A stretch of DNA of 64,000 nucleotides from an uncultured Clostridia bacterium (GCA_944363505.1 CALVUD010000003.1:69783-133782); one strand, 5' to 3'; shown: positions 18,029-26,437, counted from the first letter of the stretch. A program made the numbers and translations. The notes: generated by a model from the letters alone, not told the origin.

Positions 18029-19327
18029 ATGAAAAAAGAACTCAAAATGCGTGCGATACATCTTACCGTCGCGTTGATACTGACCGCGGCGCTCGCGGTA
18101 TCGCTGGGAGTATTCTGGGAAAGGCAAAACGGCTATGCCGCCGAGATAGGAGCGCTTTACGACGCCGCTTACTATTCGGCGGTGGACAACCTCGGCGACA
18201 TCGAAAACAAGCTGAAAAAACTGGAGGTAGCTTCCTCGACCGAGGTTCAGCGCGAACTGCTCGAGGGCGTATATACCGGCGCCGAAGTTACGGTGGGACA
18301 TCTTGCGACGCTGTCGGGTAAAAACGACGAGATCGAACCTGCGCTGAAATTCGTGAACCAGCTGGGCGATTACGCATATTATCTCGGACGCAAGGCTGCC
18401 GCGGAAGGCCTCAGCGACGAGGAAAAAGGAAAGCTGAAAGAGCTTTCCGCCATAGTGTCGGAATTGAACGAAGCGTTCCTTTCCGCGGGCGAAGAAGTGG
18501 CGTCCGGCGGGAATATCTATGACGCGCTCGGCGACGGAGTAACCGCGCTGAACGGTATTCACGACCTGATAGGCGCAAACAACGTCGAATACCCCGAACT
18601 TATCTACGACGGACCGTTCTCGGACGGCCTCAGCGACAGGGAAACCAAGTTCCTCGACGGCAAAGAAGCGGTGAGCGCGGAAAAAGCCGCCGAGATAGCC
18701 GAAAGCAAATTCGGCGGAGAATTCGAATATGCGGGCGAAAGCACCTTCGGCATAGACACGTATCTGTTCGTTTCGGGAGATAGGAGCGTGCAGATAACCC
18801 GGACGGGCGGTATCGTCGCGCAATACACGGACGCGTCCCTTCCCGCCGGCGGGGAAACAAAGAAAACGGACGAGATCCTGGCCTCCGCGACCGAGTTTCT
18901 GCGCTCTCTGGGTTACGACTCGATGAAAGCCGTTTGGATATCCGAACAAAGCGATACGGTATATCTTAACTTCGCATACACGACCGACGACGTGGTATAT
19001 TATCCGGACCTCGTCAAGGTAAAGGTTGCGCGGGACACGGCGGCTGTTCTCGGTATGGAAGCCATGAATTATATCTATAATCATACCGATCGCGGCGAAC
19101 TCGTTTTCGGGGAAACGGACGGTTTCGTATTGCCCGAAGGATTCGAAAGGAAGAGCCTTGTCAAATGTCTGATCCCCACCGATTGGAATACCGAGCGTGC
19201 CGCATACGAGATAAGCGGCGAATACGACGGCGGCACGTATTACGTGTATTTCGACGCGGCGACGGGGGAAGAGATCAAGATAATGCGCGTCATAAAAGAC
19301 GGCAACGAGGGTAATTTGATAGTATAG
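18029..19327 (+). CDS. ypeB: Spore germination protein YpeB
   Basis: A 432-residue protein with a single N-terminal membrane span (about 10-27), a helical middle region and two C-terminal PepSY-like regions. The family signature YPELIYDGPFSD (about residue 188) followed by AEKAAEIAESKFGG is clearly present. In Bacillus YpeB is needed for SleB incorporation and stability in the spore inner membrane, and the two are encoded together as here (GGAGG site, 10-base gap). Length is close to the usual 450. This pair is the best evidence in the window that the organism forms spores. Confidence 0.93.
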   Translation: MKKELKMRAIHLTVALILTAALAVSLGVFWERQNGYAAEIGALYDAAYYSAVDNLGDIENKLKKLEVASSTEVQRELLEGVYTGAEVTVGHLATLSGKNDEIEPALKFVNQLGDYAYYLGRKAAAEGLSDEEKGKLKELSAIVSELNEAFLSAGEEVASGGNIYDALGDGVTALNGIHDLIGANNVEYPELIYDGPFSDGLSDRETKFLDGKEAVSAEKAAEIAESKFGGEFEYAGESTFGIDTYLFVSGDRSVQITRTGGIVAQYTDASLPAGGETKKTDEILASATEFLRSLGYDSMKAVWISEQSDTVYLNFAYTTDDVVYYPDLVKVKVARDTAAVLGMEAMNYIYNHTDRGELVFGETDGFVLPEGFERKSLVKCLIPTDWNTERAAYEISGEYDGGTYYVYFDAATGEEIKIMRVIKDGNEGNLIV

Positions 19328-19341
19328 TTTGGCGGGATGGA

Positions 19342-19371
19342 TTGACTTCGGGCGCGTGTATCGTCTATAAT
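19342..19371 (+). promoter_or_regulatory. Promoter giving a near-leaderless transcript of the 19381 lipoprotein
   Basis: TTGACT (19342-19347), 18-base spacer, TATAAT (19366-19371). The ATG at 19381 is 9 bases after the -10 box, leaving a leader of about 3 bases. An apparent upstream TTG start is in fact the -35 box. Confidence 0.7.
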
Positions 19372-19380
19372 AGGCATACT

Positions 19381-20274
19381 ATGAAGAACGGAGCGTCCAA
19401 AATGCGTAAACTGTTGATCGTACTGGTCGTGGCGATACTTGCCGCGGGAGCGGCTCTCGCCACGGCTTCGTGTTCGAACAAAGCCGCCGTACCCGGAGCC
19501 GTATGGGCGAACGAGGAAGTGGCGGAATATCAGATAATCCGCGATAACGTCGTCGTCGGCGCTATGGTGATAAGGATGGAAAGACTGCCCGCCGGCAGCG
19601 AAGTTACCCTTAACGCGACGGGAGAGACTTATTCCATCGGTTCCAGCGCGCACGGCACCAGGGTAACCGTAACGGCTTCCGATTCCGCCGATCCCGACAA
19701 CGTGTGGCTGTATGCCGAAAGCATCATGGACAGATTCACGTCCGTGGCGAGCTATCGCAAAATGAATTACGGCGGCGAAAATTACGAACTGAAAGCGCAT
19801 TTCAGCGGGAAATACTATTATTACACGTTGAACGGCGGCAAAGAAGAACGTATCCGCGTGGGCAAATCCGGCTTCCTCGACAGGGAGCATATGTTCACGA
19901 TAGTGCGTTGCTACGATATAGAAGCGGGCTATTCGGGTTCTTACAAGATAGCCGATCCGTTCTCGGGCGAAGCGGTTAAGATCAGCGTCGCGGCTGCGGG
20001 CGAAGTGGCGTTTTCCAATCCCGTAGAAGTCGTCGATTTCGCCGGAAATTCCGAAACGCGCGCCACGACTCTTTGCACCGCGGTTACCTTCTCCAGGACG
20101 GAAACGCCACAAGGCAAACCCGTTACCGTGCTTTATTCCAAGGCGGACGGTCTGGAGGCGAAGGGCGATCCCGCGTCCTCGGACGCCGCCGGCGGAACCA
20201 GTTCCGTCAGGGTTCCCGTGCAGATAATCGAGAACGACGTTACTTACAATCTGGTCAGAATATCGGCAAAATAA
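19381..20274 (+). CDS. Lipoprotein of unknown function
   Basis: A 297-residue protein from the ATG at 19381, chosen because the promoter leaves no room for an earlier start; an ATG at residue 8 is the alternative. The signal peptide (MRKLLIVLVVAILAAGAAL) ends in lipobox TASC with lipidated Cys31. The rest is predicted to be mostly beta strand, with tyrosine-rich segments (KYYYYTLNGG) and no catalytic motif I recognise. It sits 53 bases after ypeB with no terminator in between, so read-through from the spore operon is possible, but its own vegetative promoter is strong. No function can be assigned. Confidence 0.75.
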   Translation: MKNGASKMRKLLIVLVVAILAAGAALATASCSNKAAVPGAVWANEEVAEYQIIRDNVVVGAMVIRMERLPAGSEVTLNATGETYSIGSSAHGTRVTVTASDSADPDNVWLYAESIMDRFTSVASYRKMNYGGENYELKAHFSGKYYYYTLNGGKEERIRVGKSGFLDREHMFTIVRCYDIEAGYSGSYKIADPFSGEAVKISVAAAGEVAFSNPVEVVDFAGNSETRATTLCTAVTFSRTETPQGKPVTVLYSKADGLEAKGDPASSDAAGGTSSVRVPVQIIENDVTYNLVRISAK

Positions 20275-20291
20275 AATTCGGCAAATGCCCG

Positions 20292-20318
20292 CGGGAGCCG
20301 AAAGGCCCCCGTTTTTTT
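20292..20318 (+). terminator. Terminator after the 19381 lipoprotein
   Basis: Stem CGGGAGCC / GGCCCCCG (one A-C mismatch), loop GAAA, followed by seven T. Confidence 0.8.
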
Positions 20319-20333
20319 GCGCAAAAATCGATA

Positions 20334-20368
20334 ATTTGCGTGAAAAATTCCTAAAACCGCACGCAAAT
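20334..20368. repeat. Inverted repeat ATTTGCGTG-N17-CACGCAAAT
   Basis: Perfect 9-base arms with a 17-base spacer, in the intergenic region about 70 bases upstream of the -35 box of the zinc-ribbon gene. It is not followed by a T-tract, so it is not a terminator. It may be a remote operator or a read-through RNA hairpin. Confidence 0.5.
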
Positions 20369-20433
20369 AACGGGTGCCGATACGGCGCTTGGAGATCGCG
20401 AGTTCAAAATATAATTTTTTTTATCGAAAACTA

Positions 20434-20462
20434 TTTACAAATACCCGCATACTCAATATAAT
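20434..20462 (+). promoter_or_regulatory. Promoter of the acidic zinc-ribbon gene
   Basis: TTTACA (20434-20439), 17-base spacer, TATAAT (20457-20462). A leader of about 38 bases ends with AAAGGAG before the ATG at 20507. Confidence 0.8.
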
Positions 20463-20506
20463 ATAGCCACTTGAATATATTGCCCGCGAGGGCAAAGGAG
20501 AAAGTA

Positions 20507-20998
20507 ATGCCGAAATTCAAAAAATGTCCCAGGTGCGAAATAAACTATATCCCGGAGGACAAGGAATATTGCCCCATATGCGAAAGGGAAATGCGCGGTA
20601 TCGTGGACGCGATCCCCGATGACGACGAGGATTACGAAGAGGGGCTTTGCCCGCGTTGCCACACCAATTATGTGGCGGAAGGCGAGAAATACTGCGAACA
20701 GTGCCTCAGCGAGATGCAGGCGAAGGACGATAACTTTACCGACGAATTCGACGACGAGGAACCCGAAACCTCTATCGACGACGAGACTCTGGACGACGCG
20801 GATCTTCTGGACGACGAAGATCTGGAAAGTCTCGGTCAGCTTGCCGAAGAGGAATCGGAGTGGGACGAAGAAGAGGAAGAGTATCCCGACTATATCGAGG
20901 ACGACGATTTCGATTATCCCGACGTGGACGAAGCAGACGACGTCGACGACGAGGAGGACGACGAGGAGGACGAATTCCCCGACGACGAAGAACCGTAA
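20507..20998 (+). CDS. Double zinc-ribbon protein with a strongly acidic tail
   Basis: A 163-residue protein. Two treble-clef-type zinc sites are visible: CPRCEINYIPEDKEYCPIC near residue 7 and CPRCHTNYVAEGEKYCEQC near residue 48, each CPxC-x11-CxxC. From about residue 72 onward the protein is almost entirely Asp and Glu, with long runs in the last 40 residues, giving an extreme negative charge. The start at 20507 follows an AAAGGAG site. Acidic tails with zinc ribbons can mimic nucleic acid or bind basic proteins, but no function is established for this one. It is monocistronic, with its own promoter and terminator. Confidence 0.85.
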   Translation: MPKFKKCPRCEINYIPEDKEYCPICEREMRGIVDAIPDDDEDYEEGLCPRCHTNYVAEGEKYCEQCLSEMQAKDDNFTDEFDDEEPETSIDDETLDDADLLDDEDLESLGQLAEEESEWDEEEEEYPDYIEDDDFDYPDVDEADDVDDEEDDEEDEFPDDEEP

Positions 20999-21022
20999 TC
21001 GGATTTGTGAACGATAATCGTT

Positions 21023-21050
21023 AAAACGGCGCGGAAAGCGCCGTTTTTTT
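21023..21050 (+). terminator. Terminator after the zinc-ribbon gene
   Basis: Perfect 8-base stem AACGGCGC / GCGCCGTT, loop GGAAA, followed by a run of T. Confidence 0.9.
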
Positions 21051-21078
21051 GTATCCGTGCGACCCGTATTTTAAAAGG

Positions 21079-21107
21079 TTTACACTTTCGGACAAATATA
21101 GTATAAT
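21079..21107 (+). promoter_or_regulatory. Promoter of the glycosyltransferase operon
   Basis: TTTACA (21079-21084), 17-base spacer, TATAAT (21102-21107), with a leader of about 65 bases before the ATG at 21180. Confidence 0.8.
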
Positions 21108-21179
21108 ATATTTTACGGGGGAAGCTTAAATACAAGGCTTTTCTCGGCTTATACGAAAGACGAACGGGGATCCGACGGA

Positions 21180-21821
21180 ATGTACATAAAAATCAAAGGC
21201 GCGCTGGACAGGATTTTGGCGGCACTCGGACTGATAATACTGGCTATTCCGCTGCTGACGGTAGCGGTATGCGTCAGGCTGCAAAGCAAAGGTCCCGCCG
21301 TTTTCAGACAGGTCCGCACGGGGCTAAACGGCAAAGAATTCCGCGTGTACAAATTCAGGACGATGAAAGCCACGGACGTGCCGTTTGACATAGAACATCC
21401 GGTGATAGACGACGACAACGCCGAACTCACCGCCATCGGCAGAATTCTCAGAAAAACGAAGATAGACGAATTTCCCCAGCTTATCAACGTGTTGCGCGGG
21501 GAAATGAGCCTGATCGGTCCGCGCCCCTTCATGCCCGTGTATTACGAGCGCTACGAAGAATGGGAAAAGGAGCGCCTCTGCGTAAAGCCCGGACTCAGCG
21601 GACCTGCCCAGGTCAACGGGAACGGGTATCTGACAAACGAGGAAAGAAGCTATTACGATATTGTTTACGCGAGAAACGTTTCTTTTCGGACGGACGTCAA
21701 AATAATGTTTAAAACGGTCGGGGTTTTGCTTCTCGGCGAAAAAAGGTTCCTGAGAGGGGTTCCCGCCGCGGAAATCGAAAAAATCAAGAACGCGGCGGTC
21801 GCCGCGGAGGAAGAAAGTTGA
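21180..21821 (+). CDS. Undecaprenyl-phosphate sugar-1-phosphate transferase (initiating glycosyltransferase)
   Basis: A 213-residue short-form bacterial sugar transferase. One N-terminal hydrophobic re-entrant segment (about 12-33) is followed by the catalytic domain with VFRQVRTG, YKFRTM, KIDEFPQLINVLRGEMSLIGPRP and KPGLSGPAQVNG, all family signatures. The enzyme transfers a sugar phosphate from a UDP-sugar to undecaprenyl phosphate on the inner face of the membrane, starting a polysaccharide repeat. Donor specificity is not readable. It heads a three-gene operon: its TGA overlaps the TTG start of the next glycosyltransferase. Confidence 0.9.
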   Translation: MYIKIKGALDRILAALGLIILAIPLLTVAVCVRLQSKGPAVFRQVRTGLNGKEFRVYKFRTMKATDVPFDIEHPVIDDDNAELTAIGRILRKTKIDEFPQLINVLRGEMSLIGPRPFMPVYYERYEEWEKERLCVKPGLSGPAQVNGNGYLTNEERSYYDIVYARNVSFRTDVKIMFKTVGVLLLGEKRFLRGVPAAEIEKIKNAAVAAEEES

Positions 21822-22942
21822 CTGCCGGCGCGTACGGTAACGGCGCCGTAAGGGTCGCCGAGGTTCTGGGCTATACGGAAACGGGCGGCGTGATGAGCTG
21901 GTTGATGAATTATTACCGCCGTATCGACCGGAGCAAGATCGACGTCGATTTTTATATGTATTCCCCGTCGCCTTACGACGGCGAGATCCGCGCTTCGGGC
22001 GGCAGGGTTTTTTATTATCCCCGCGTAACGAACGTTTTGGGCGCGTACCGCACGCTTAAAAGGGCGTTTAAGGAAAACGTCTACGACGCCGTGCACGTTC
22101 ATATGACGACGCTTTCGTTCGTGGCGCTGTGCGCGGCGAGGAGCGCTTCCGTCGGGCGCCGGATATGCCACGCGCACTCCACCGCCAACCGCGGCGAAGG
22201 CTGGAAATGGGCGGTGAAAACGCTGATACGTCCGTTAAACGGGCTTTTTGCGACGGAGCTTGCGGGCTGCAGCGAGGAAAGTATCCGTTGGTTGTACGGC
22301 GAAAAAAAGGCAAAAAGCGCTATACTGATACATAACGCCGTTGATTTGTCCAGGTTTTTGCCCGAGGCGCCCGAGGTGGCGGCTGCCGATTACGCCGCGG
22401 GCGAAAAGATCAAAACGATCGGGTTCATAGGAAGATTCGAACGGCAGAAAAACGTCGGCTTCCTGATAGACGTGTTTAAAAGAATTACCGAAAAACGCGG
22501 CGACGTCAGATTGCTCCTTGCGGGCGCGGGTTCCGAGGAGAGCGCGCTAAAAGAAAAGGTCGCCAAGCTCGGACTCGGTTCGGCGGTCAGCTTTTGCGCA
22601 TGGAGCGGAAACGTCGAAAAGTATTATTCCGCGATAGACGCGCTGGCGCTGCCGTCGTTGTTCGAGGGCTTGCCTTTGGTTGCGGTGGAGGCGCAGGCGG
22701 CAGGTATTCCGTGCGTGTTGTCCGAAAACGTTACCTCGGAGGCGGCGGTTACCGACAACTGCGTTTTCGCGCCGTTAAACGACGTCGCGGCTTGGGCGGA
22801 AGCGTTGGAAAGGGCGTTGGACGCGGGGCGCGACTTCGCCGAAGCGCTGAAGCTGAAAGGCGGCGACTACGATATAGAGGCGGAGGCGGACAAACTCGAA
22901 AAATACTATCTGTACGGAGCAAAGGGAAATGGCCGAAAGTAA
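21818..22942 (+). CDS. Glycosyltransferase family 4 protein (EpsF-like)
   Basis: A 374-residue GT-B glycosyltransferase. It starts with TTG at 21818 inside a GGAGG-supported TTGA overlap with the previous gene. The N-terminal domain has the acceptor-side GGVMSWLMNYYRRID and the family element HAHSTANRGEG. The C-terminal domain carries KTIGFIGRFERQKNV, LLAGAGSEE and the EGLPLVAVEAQAAGIPCV region with the E-x7-E motif that holds the nucleotide sugar. It is a cytoplasmic, retaining enzyme adding a sugar to the lipid-linked intermediate made by the preceding transferase. The closest general resemblance is to exopolysaccharide EpsF-type enzymes. Confidence 0.88.
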   Translation: MTAGAYGNGAVRVAEVLGYTETGGVMSWLMNYYRRIDRSKIDVDFYMYSPSPYDGEIRASGGRVFYYPRVTNVLGAYRTLKRAFKENVYDAVHVHMTTLSFVALCAARSASVGRRICHAHSTANRGEGWKWAVKTLIRPLNGLFATELAGCSEESIRWLYGEKKAKSAILIHNAVDLSRFLPEAPEVAAADYAAGEKIKTIGFIGRFERQKNVGFLIDVFKRITEKRGDVRLLLAGAGSEESALKEKVAKLGLGSAVSFCAWSGNVEKYYSAIDALALPSLFEGLPLVAVEAQAAGIPCVLSENVTSEAAVTDNCVFAPLNDVAAWAEALERALDAGRDFAEALKLKGGDYDIEAEADKLEKYYLYGAKGNGRK

Positions 22943-23828
22943 GAACGAATTTGCCGCCTATACCGTTTTTCACCGCGCTTCCGATCTGACGCGGATCGAG
23001 GGTCTGACGCCCGTCGCGGCAGGCTCGCGCGGCGGCGAATATCCCGCTGAATGTCTCGACGACGGCAAGGGAGAAAGCATTTCCCGGCTGAACGACTCCC
23101 TAAACGAGATGACCGCCGTATATTGGCTTTGGAAGCATTACGAAGAACTGGGGAATCCCGAGCATATCTTGGTTTCTCAGTACAGGAGGATGTTCGTTTT
23201 CGACGGGGACGAAAATTATTACGAGGTTTCGGAAATCGGAGAAAAGGAACTCGGAATGCTGAAAAAGGATGCCGAAAAGCTCGGAAATATGTTCGGCAAA
23301 TATGATTTTTTAGCGCCGTATCCGCTGAAGTGCGCAAGCGTCGAAAAGCAATATTCATTGTCCCACGATACAAACGACGTCCGACTGGCGCTCGAAATAA
23401 TCGCAAAGCGGACGCCGGAATATCTTGAGGCGGCAAAGGCGTATTTTGCGGGCGACAGATGTTACCTATACAATATGTTCGTTTTCTGCCGCGAAGATTT
23501 TTTCAGGTATGCGGAATGGATTTTCGGCATACTCTCGGAGTTTGTCAAACGCCGTAAAGGAACGGGCAGAACGTATATTTCGGAAAGGCTGACGGGGGCG
23601 TTTTTTAACGTGTTGATACTCGAGGGAAAGAAGATCGGGCATTTGCCCGTCATGTTCGTTACGGGGCGAAAACCCGGGCTAAAGGAAAGCGTGCGCGAGG
23701 GCGTAAAAGCGCTGAAAGAAAAGAAGGGGATCAAAGCGGTGCTTAAACCGATCGCGTTCCGGTTAATTCCTCCGCGGCTATGGCTGAAACGTAAAAGAAG
23801 GCTGTTTTTCGACGCGGAAGAAGTGTGA
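22929..23828 (+). CDS. DUF4422 family protein, probable glycosyltransferase
   Basis: A 299-residue protein overlapping the previous gene by 14 bases; AAAGGG provides the ribosome site. The segment SISRLNDSLNEMTAVYWLWKHY ... VSQYRRMF corresponds to the DUF4422 core (N-x-x-x-x-E-x-T-x-x-Y-W-x-W-K ... YRR), a family found in capsule and exopolysaccharide loci and regarded as glycosyltransferases. The last 60 residues are basic, consistent with lying on the membrane. Its place as third gene after an initiating transferase and a GT4 enzyme fits repeat-unit assembly. The sugar added is unknown. Confidence 0.8.
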   Translation: MAESKNEFAAYTVFHRASDLTRIEGLTPVAAGSRGGEYPAECLDDGKGESISRLNDSLNEMTAVYWLWKHYEELGNPEHILVSQYRRMFVFDGDENYYEVSEIGEKELGMLKKDAEKLGNMFGKYDFLAPYPLKCASVEKQYSLSHDTNDVRLALEIIAKRTPEYLEAAKAYFAGDRCYLYNMFVFCREDFFRYAEWIFGILSEFVKRRKGTGRTYISERLTGAFFNVLILEGKKIGHLPVMFVTGRKPGLKESVREGVKALKEKKGIKAVLKPIAFRLIPPRLWLKRKRRLFFDAEEV

Positions 23829-23835
23829 TATCGCG

Positions 23836-23857
23836 CCGCCCCCGGGCGGTTTATTTT
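23836..23857 (+). terminator. Terminator of the glycosyltransferase operon
   Basis: Stem CCGCC / GGCGG with loop CCCG, followed by TTTATTTTT. It lies between convergent genes and overlaps the last codons of the opposing ABC gene. Confidence 0.65.
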
Positions 23858-24660
23858 TGCGTTTTGATGCCCAGTTTTTCGCAATCCGCGACGTAGGCTT
23901 TCGCCACTTCTTTCACGTCGCCCTGCATTTTGATCGAGCCGTTTTCCAGATATACCGCCTTTTGACAAAGCGTCATGATCTGGCTCATGCTGTGAGAAAC
24001 GACGATGAAAGTCGTGCCGCCGCGTTTCAGTTCGTCTATTTTGGCGGCGCACTTGTTACGGAAGGGGATGTCGCCGACCCCCAGGACCTCGTCTATCAGC
24101 ATGAGGTCGGGATTGACGTCCACGGCGATAGCGAAACCCAGCCGCGAGATCATGCCCGACGAATAATTTTTCAAAGGCGCGTTGATAAAATCTTCGAGCT
24201 CGGAAAAAGCGACGATGCTATCGTATTTTTTCTGCATTTCCCGGTGGGAAAAGCCCATCATTGCGCCGTTCAGGAAGATGTTTTCCTTGCCCGAAGCGTT
24301 CATGTCGAAACCGGCGCCCAGTTTCAGCAGGGGCACGACGTTGCCTTTTGTCAGCACAAAACCGTCCGTAGGCGTTATGATACCCGCGATTATTTTAAGG
24401 AGCGTCGATTTGCCCGCGCCGTTTCTGCCTATCAAAGCCAGGCTTTCGCCGCGCGACACGCTGAACTCCACGTTTTTCAGCACGTCGAACTTTTTGTATT
24501 TGATTTTGCGTTTAATGAGTTTTATTGCAAATTCTTTTATATTGTCGATACGCTCGGAGGGCATCTTGAACTGCATGCAGACGTTTTTGGCGTCCACCAG
24601 CAGATCGGGATCTTTGCGGAAATTGTCAGCAGCAACGGCGTAAAGCGAATTTTTTGCCAT
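23851..24660 (-). CDS. Polysaccharide ABC exporter, ATP-binding subunit (Wzt/TagH type)
   Basis: A 269-residue ATPase. An N-terminal extension of about 60 residues (DAKNVCMQFKMPSERIDNIKEF) typical of this exporter group precedes Walker A GRNGAGKST, then the signature NYSSGMISRLGFAIA, Walker B LMLIDEVLGVGD and the His switch VVSHS. It ends soon after the nucleotide domain, with no long carbohydrate-binding C-terminal domain, like TagH or homopolymer-type Wzt. It powers export of an undecaprenyl-linked glycan. It lies 11 bases after the permease gene with an AGGAGG site, so they form one operon on the minus strand. Confidence 0.92.
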   Translation of the reverse strand: MAKNSLYAVAADNFRKDPDLLVDAKNVCMQFKMPSERIDNIKEFAIKLIKRKIKYKKFDVLKNVEFSVSRGESLALIGRNGAGKSTLLKIIAGIITPTDGFVLTKGNVVPLLKLGAGFDMNASGKENIFLNGAMMGFSHREMQKKYDSIVAFSELEDFINAPLKNYSSGMISRLGFAIAVDVNPDLMLIDEVLGVGDIPFRNKCAAKIDELKRGGTTFIVVSHSMSQIMTLCQKAVYLENGSIKMQGDVKEVAKAYVADCEKLGIKTQK

Positions 24661-24671
24661 GTCCGCGCCTC

Positions 24672-25505
24672 CTAAATATGCAAGATGAATTTATTGCGCG
24701 ACAGTCTGAATATCAGCCAGCCTATCGCGAAAACGCCCGCTCCCACGCCGTAAACGATGAGATGTTCCCGCCAGTCGGGAATCACGCCCGAAATGATGTT
24801 GCGGAAATAGTTTAAGTAATGCAACAGCGGATTCAGTTGCATGATTTCGTTTGCCGTTTCGCTAAGTTTCAACGAGGAAAGCGAATAGAATATCGGCGTC
24901 AGGTACATCCACAGCCGCAGTATCACCGAGTAAATATGCTTTATGTCGCGGAAACGCACGTAAAGGGTACATAAAAAATAGGAAACGCCCGCCGTGAACA
25001 GAAGCATTGCGGGAAGCCAGGGCACCAGTATCATCAGCATCGACCAGTGGAAAGTAACGCCGTTCGGAATACGTATCAGCATTACGGCGACCAAAGCTAT
25101 CAGCGAGAACAAGAAGTTCACGCACGCCGAGAAGATCTGGGACAGGGGAAATACCGAAAAAGGTACTTTCGTTTTATACAACAGGTCGTAATTGTTGACG
25201 ATACACGTCATCGCGTTGGAGGACGCCGCCGAAAACAGCGTAAACACAATGTTTCCAGAAAGCACGTATACGGGATAATCCATTTCGATTCCCGCTCTGC
25301 CGAAGATGCTCGAAAACACGAAAGCCATGACCAGCATGTTCAGCAGCGGATTTAGCACCGTCCACAAAATCCCGAGGACGGAGCGGCGGTATTGGTTTTT
25401 TACGTTTTTGACCACCAGCGAGGAAAGCGTTATGGCGCCTTTGCGCCAACCCGCGAAAACGGGTTGAAGTTTTTCCCCGAGGGCTGTTGACGGGAATTTT
25501 TTCAT
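24672..25505 (-). CDS. Polysaccharide ABC exporter, membrane subunit (Wzm/TagG type)
   Basis: A 277-residue six-helix ABC-2 type permease. The segment VVKNVKNQYRRSVLGILWTVLNPLLNM is the diagnostic cytoplasmic helix of Wzm/TagG-like exporters, and LRLWMYLTPIFYSLSSL ... LNPLLHYLNYFRNII is the matching C-terminal region. With the ATPase encoded next it exports a lipid-linked polysaccharide or teichoic-acid-like chain. I set the start at the ATG at 25505 because the -10 box lies only 7 bases upstream; an in-frame earlier start would lie inside the -35 box. It is therefore a probable leaderless message. Confidence 0.9.
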   Translation of the reverse strand: MKKFPSTALGEKLQPVFAGWRKGAITLSSLVVKNVKNQYRRSVLGILWTVLNPLLNMLVMAFVFSSIFGRAGIEMDYPVYVLSGNIVFTLFSAASSNAMTCIVNNYDLLYKTKVPFSVFPLSQIFSACVNFLFSLIALVAVMLIRIPNGVTFHWSMLMILVPWLPAMLLFTAGVSYFLCTLYVRFRDIKHIYSVILRLWMYLTPIFYSLSSLKLSETANEIMQLNPLLHYLNYFRNIISGVIPDWREHLIVYGVGAGVFAIGWLIFRLSRNKFILHI

Positions 25506-25512
25506 TTGAATA

Positions 25513-25541
25513 ATCTTACCACTATCGACGCGATAAGTCAA
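25513..25541 (-). promoter_or_regulatory. Promoter giving a leaderless transcript of the exporter operon
   Basis: On the minus strand: TTGACT (25536-25541), 17-base spacer, TAAGAT (25513-25518), then 7 bases to the ATG at 25505. It lies between galU and the permease gene, so the exporter can be made independently of galU. Confidence 0.65.
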
Positions 25542-25556
25542 ACGACGCTCGCGCGG

Positions 25557-26417
25557 CTATTTCGGCAGCAGTTCCTTTACGTACTCCCTCAGATCGTCGT
25601 CGCGCAACGCGTACTCGACGTTGGCTTTCAGAAAGCCTTCGCGGCAACCCATATCGTAGCGCGTACCGTCGAAAGTATACGAATATACGGGCTTGTCCTT
25701 TGCCATCATGTCGATCGCGGAAGAGAGGAAATATTCGCCGTTAATGGTAGGCTTGACTTTGCGGATGTATTCGAAAATGTCGTAGGTCAGCACAAATCGT
25801 CCCAGACTGGTCAGCGTGGACACCAGGTCCGCGATGGCGGGCTTTTCCTGATAGCCGCCGATCAGCGTCAGCTTTCCGCGGCGCTCGAGAGGCAGCATCA
25901 CGCCGTATTTTACCGCCTGTTCCGGCGGAATGTCCTGAACGCCGACGACGGTGGTGCCCGTTTCGTAACAGGCTTCCATCAACTGGCGCGTTACCGTTTT
26001 TTCGGGATTGTACATCACGTCGTCGGGGAACAGGAGCGCGAAGGGCTCGCCCGAAGCGAATTCCTTGCACAAATCGACGGCATATGCCGTTCCGCGCATT
26101 TCGGGCTGGCGCACATAATTTATGCGCACTTTGTCCTGATAAGCGTTGATTTTTTTCAGATAATTTTCCTTGCCCGTATGTTTAAGCGAGGCTTCTATTT
26201 CGGGTGCCCGGTCAAAGTAATCGGCTATCATCGATTTGCCGCGCGAAACGACGATACATATTTCGGTAATACCGCTTTCGACGCACTCCTCGACGACGTA
26301 ATCTATGGCGGGGCGGTCCAGTATGGGCAGCATTTCCTTTGCCACGGCTTTGGTTATCGGCAAATGTCTGGTGCCGAAACCCGCGGCAGGTATTACCGCT
26401 TTGGTTATTTTAAACAT
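25557..26417 (-). CDS. galU: UTP-glucose-1-phosphate uridylyltransferase
   Basis: A 286-residue nucleotidyltransferase. The N-terminal KAVIPAAGFGTRHLPITKAVAKEMLPILDRP is the GalU nucleotide-binding signature, followed by VEECVESGITEICIVVSRGKSMIADYFD and later FEYIRKVKPTINGEYFLSSAIDMM, also GalU-specific. It makes UDP-glucose in the cytoplasm for surface glycans and lipids. In context it supplies precursor for the neighbouring polysaccharide genes; UDP-galactose made from it by an epimerase (not seen here) would feed the divergent UDP-galactopyranose mutase. Length is normal. Confidence 0.95.
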   Translation of the reverse strand: MFKITKAVIPAAGFGTRHLPITKAVAKEMLPILDRPAIDYVVEECVESGITEICIVVSRGKSMIADYFDRAPEIEASLKHTGKENYLKKINAYQDKVRINYVRQPEMRGTAYAVDLCKEFASGEPFALLFPDDVMYNPEKTVTRQLMEACYETGTTVVGVQDIPPEQAVKYGVMLPLERRGKLTLIGGYQEKPAIADLVSTLTSLGRFVLTYDIFEYIRKVKPTINGEYFLSSAIDMMAKDKPVYSYTFDGTRYDMGCREGFLKANVEYALRDDDLREYVKELLPK

Positions 26418-26437
26418 CGCAAACCTCGTTTTTTTTT

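Noticed and set aside
19342-19380. Possible TTG start for the lipoprotein at 19342
   Set aside because: The TTG is part of the -35 box TTGACT; the ATG at 19381 follows the -10 box and begins the signal peptide region.
25506-25541. Longer N-terminus for the Wzm-type permease
   Set aside because: The extension covers the -35 and -10 boxes of its own promoter and lacks a ribosome site.
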